From contig NVXD01000015.1 of NCBI GenBank assembly GCA_002746415.1, positions 62,001-126,000 on the forward strand: a DNA stretch of 64,000 bases. The letters are read 5' to 3'. The stretch comes from Flavobacteriaceae bacterium (lineage in GTDB: Bacteria; Bacteroidota; Bacteroidia; Flavobacteriales; Flavobacteriaceae). Both the position numbers and the translations under genes were made by a program. Under the pieces are notes generated by a model. That model had not been told where the DNA came from. It did not search any database and saw only the letters and a program-made list of their open reading frames with translations. Positions 63,393 through 64,000 of the stretch are shown here, piece after piece (position 1 is the stretch's first letter; every line of letters starts with the position of its first letter).

Positions 63393-64000
63393 TTATGCAG
63401 CTTCTTTCTCGTTGAACAAGTTTAGTTTCTTTAACCATTTGGTTTTTCTATCCAGCAGGAAAATATCTAAAAATAGGAATAAAAGACCCAAGCCCAAAAA
63501 CCATTGAAACTGGTCCTTATATTCTGCAAATTGTTTGGCTTCAAACTCTTTTTTATCCATTTGCGCCAATTGTTCTTTTATGATTTTAACAGCTTCTTCT
63601 GTATTGGAGCCGTTGATATATTCACCGTTTCCTTCATCAGCAATATCGGTTAAAATAACTTCATTTAGTTTGGTGATGACCACCTCTCCTTGAGCATCTT
63701 TTTTTAAACGTTCTACAACGCCGTTTCTTTTTATGGGAATTGGTGCGCCTTTTGTTTTGCCTACACCAATTGTATATATTTTTATACCCTCTTTCACTGC
63801 TTTTTCTACGGCACTTTTTGTTGACCCTTCGGAGTGATCTTCCCCATCTGAAACAATAAACAATACCCGATTGGTCTGTTCCTCATCATCATAATAAGTA
63901 GTTGCAAGTTCAATGGCCTCATTAATTGCTGTTCCTTGTGATGATAGCATATCTGTGTTCATTCCTTGTAAGAACATTTTTGCAGCCCCATAATCCGTGG
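63393..64000 (-). CDS. batB: BatB, von Willebrand A protein, N-terminus outside window
   Basis: The frame stays open to base 64000, upstream of the first ATG in the window at 63977, with TDYGAAK before it, so the gene runs off the right edge. Seen here are the later part of a von Willebrand factor A domain (GTAINEAIELA, VLFIVSDGEDHSEGS, IKIYTIGVGKTKGAPIP) and one C-terminal helix (about 20 residues, FLGLGLLFLFLDIFLL) ending in a basic tail. The metal-ion site of the domain would lie beyond the window. First of the visible bat genes, probably preceded by batA. Confidence 0.9.
   Translation of the reverse strand, partial: TDYGAAKMFLQGMNTDMLSSQGTAINEAIELATTYYDDEEQTNRVLFIVSDGEDHSEGSTKSAVEKAVKEGIKIYTIGVGKTKGAPIPIKRNGVVERLKKDAQGEVVITKLNEVILTDIADEGNGEYINGSNTEEAVKIIKEQLAQMDKKEFEAKQFAEYKDQFQWFLGLGLLFLFLDIFLLDRKTKWLKKLNLFNEKEAA

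Overview
The window is chromosomal DNA of a member of the family Flavobacteriaceae (Bacteroidota). The evidence is the low G+C content, genes without Shine-Dalgarno sites, promoters of the Bacteroidota type (TTG or TTTG, about 19 bases, then TAnnTTTG), a type IX secretion substrate with its PorP/SprF partner, a fused ccoNO cytochrome oxidase gene, a viroplasmin-type RNase H, and BatB-C-D-E genes. No phage, CRISPR array, complete insertion sequence, tRNA or rRNA gene was seen.

Region 1 (1-14.3 kb) is the accessory part. An apparent operon encodes a partial protein of unknown function, a membrane protein with a collagen-like tract and YDKNG-type repeats, an OmpA-type lipoprotein and a small exported protein. 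Facing it are a PorP/SprF-type protein and a 1909-residue surface protein (beta-helix, Ig-like domains, 12 BspA-type repeats, calcium-binding thrombospondin type 3 repeats, gliding-type C-terminal sorting domain). Two copies of a short hairpin-bearing repeat flank this pair. A further unrecognised secreted protein and a gene remnant follow.

Region 2 (14.3-37.9 kb) is a low-oxygen and nitrogen-oxide respiration island. It holds yceI, hemN with a universal stress protein, an Rrf2 regulator divergent from a nirK-cytochrome c fusion, a nirV-like gene, a SCO copper chaperone, the Ric/ScdA di-iron repair protein, a porin, an unknown cysteine-containing protein, a 12-helix heme-copper-oxidase-like protein, and the cbb3 set (ccoS, ccoNO, ccoQ, ccoP, ccoG, ccoH, a SafE-like protein, and the copper ATPase ccoI). 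A Crp/Fnr regulator sits beside ccoI. Palindromes with the core ATGA-N6-TCA lie before hemN, nirK, ccoS, ccoI/fnr and the 12-helix gene. At nirK and ccoS the palindrome centre is 33 bases from a perfect TAnnTTTG box, so a local FNR-like regulon can be read from the DNA.

Region 3 (37.9-64 kb) is mostly housekeeping: an AddB-like and an AddA-like DNA-repair pair around an abundant-type OmpA porin gene, superoxide dismutase, purF, a PfkB kinase, RNase H, purN, acpP-fabF-rnc, pyruvate kinase, dinB, a VOC protein, a CYTH protein, pheS, carbonic anhydrase, and batE-D-C-B running off the right edge. The sod-purF gap contains three tandem copies of a conserved core of about 40 bases, each followed by a terminator-like hairpin on the minus strand. 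I read these as a small-RNA cluster; it is the most interesting non-coding signal here.
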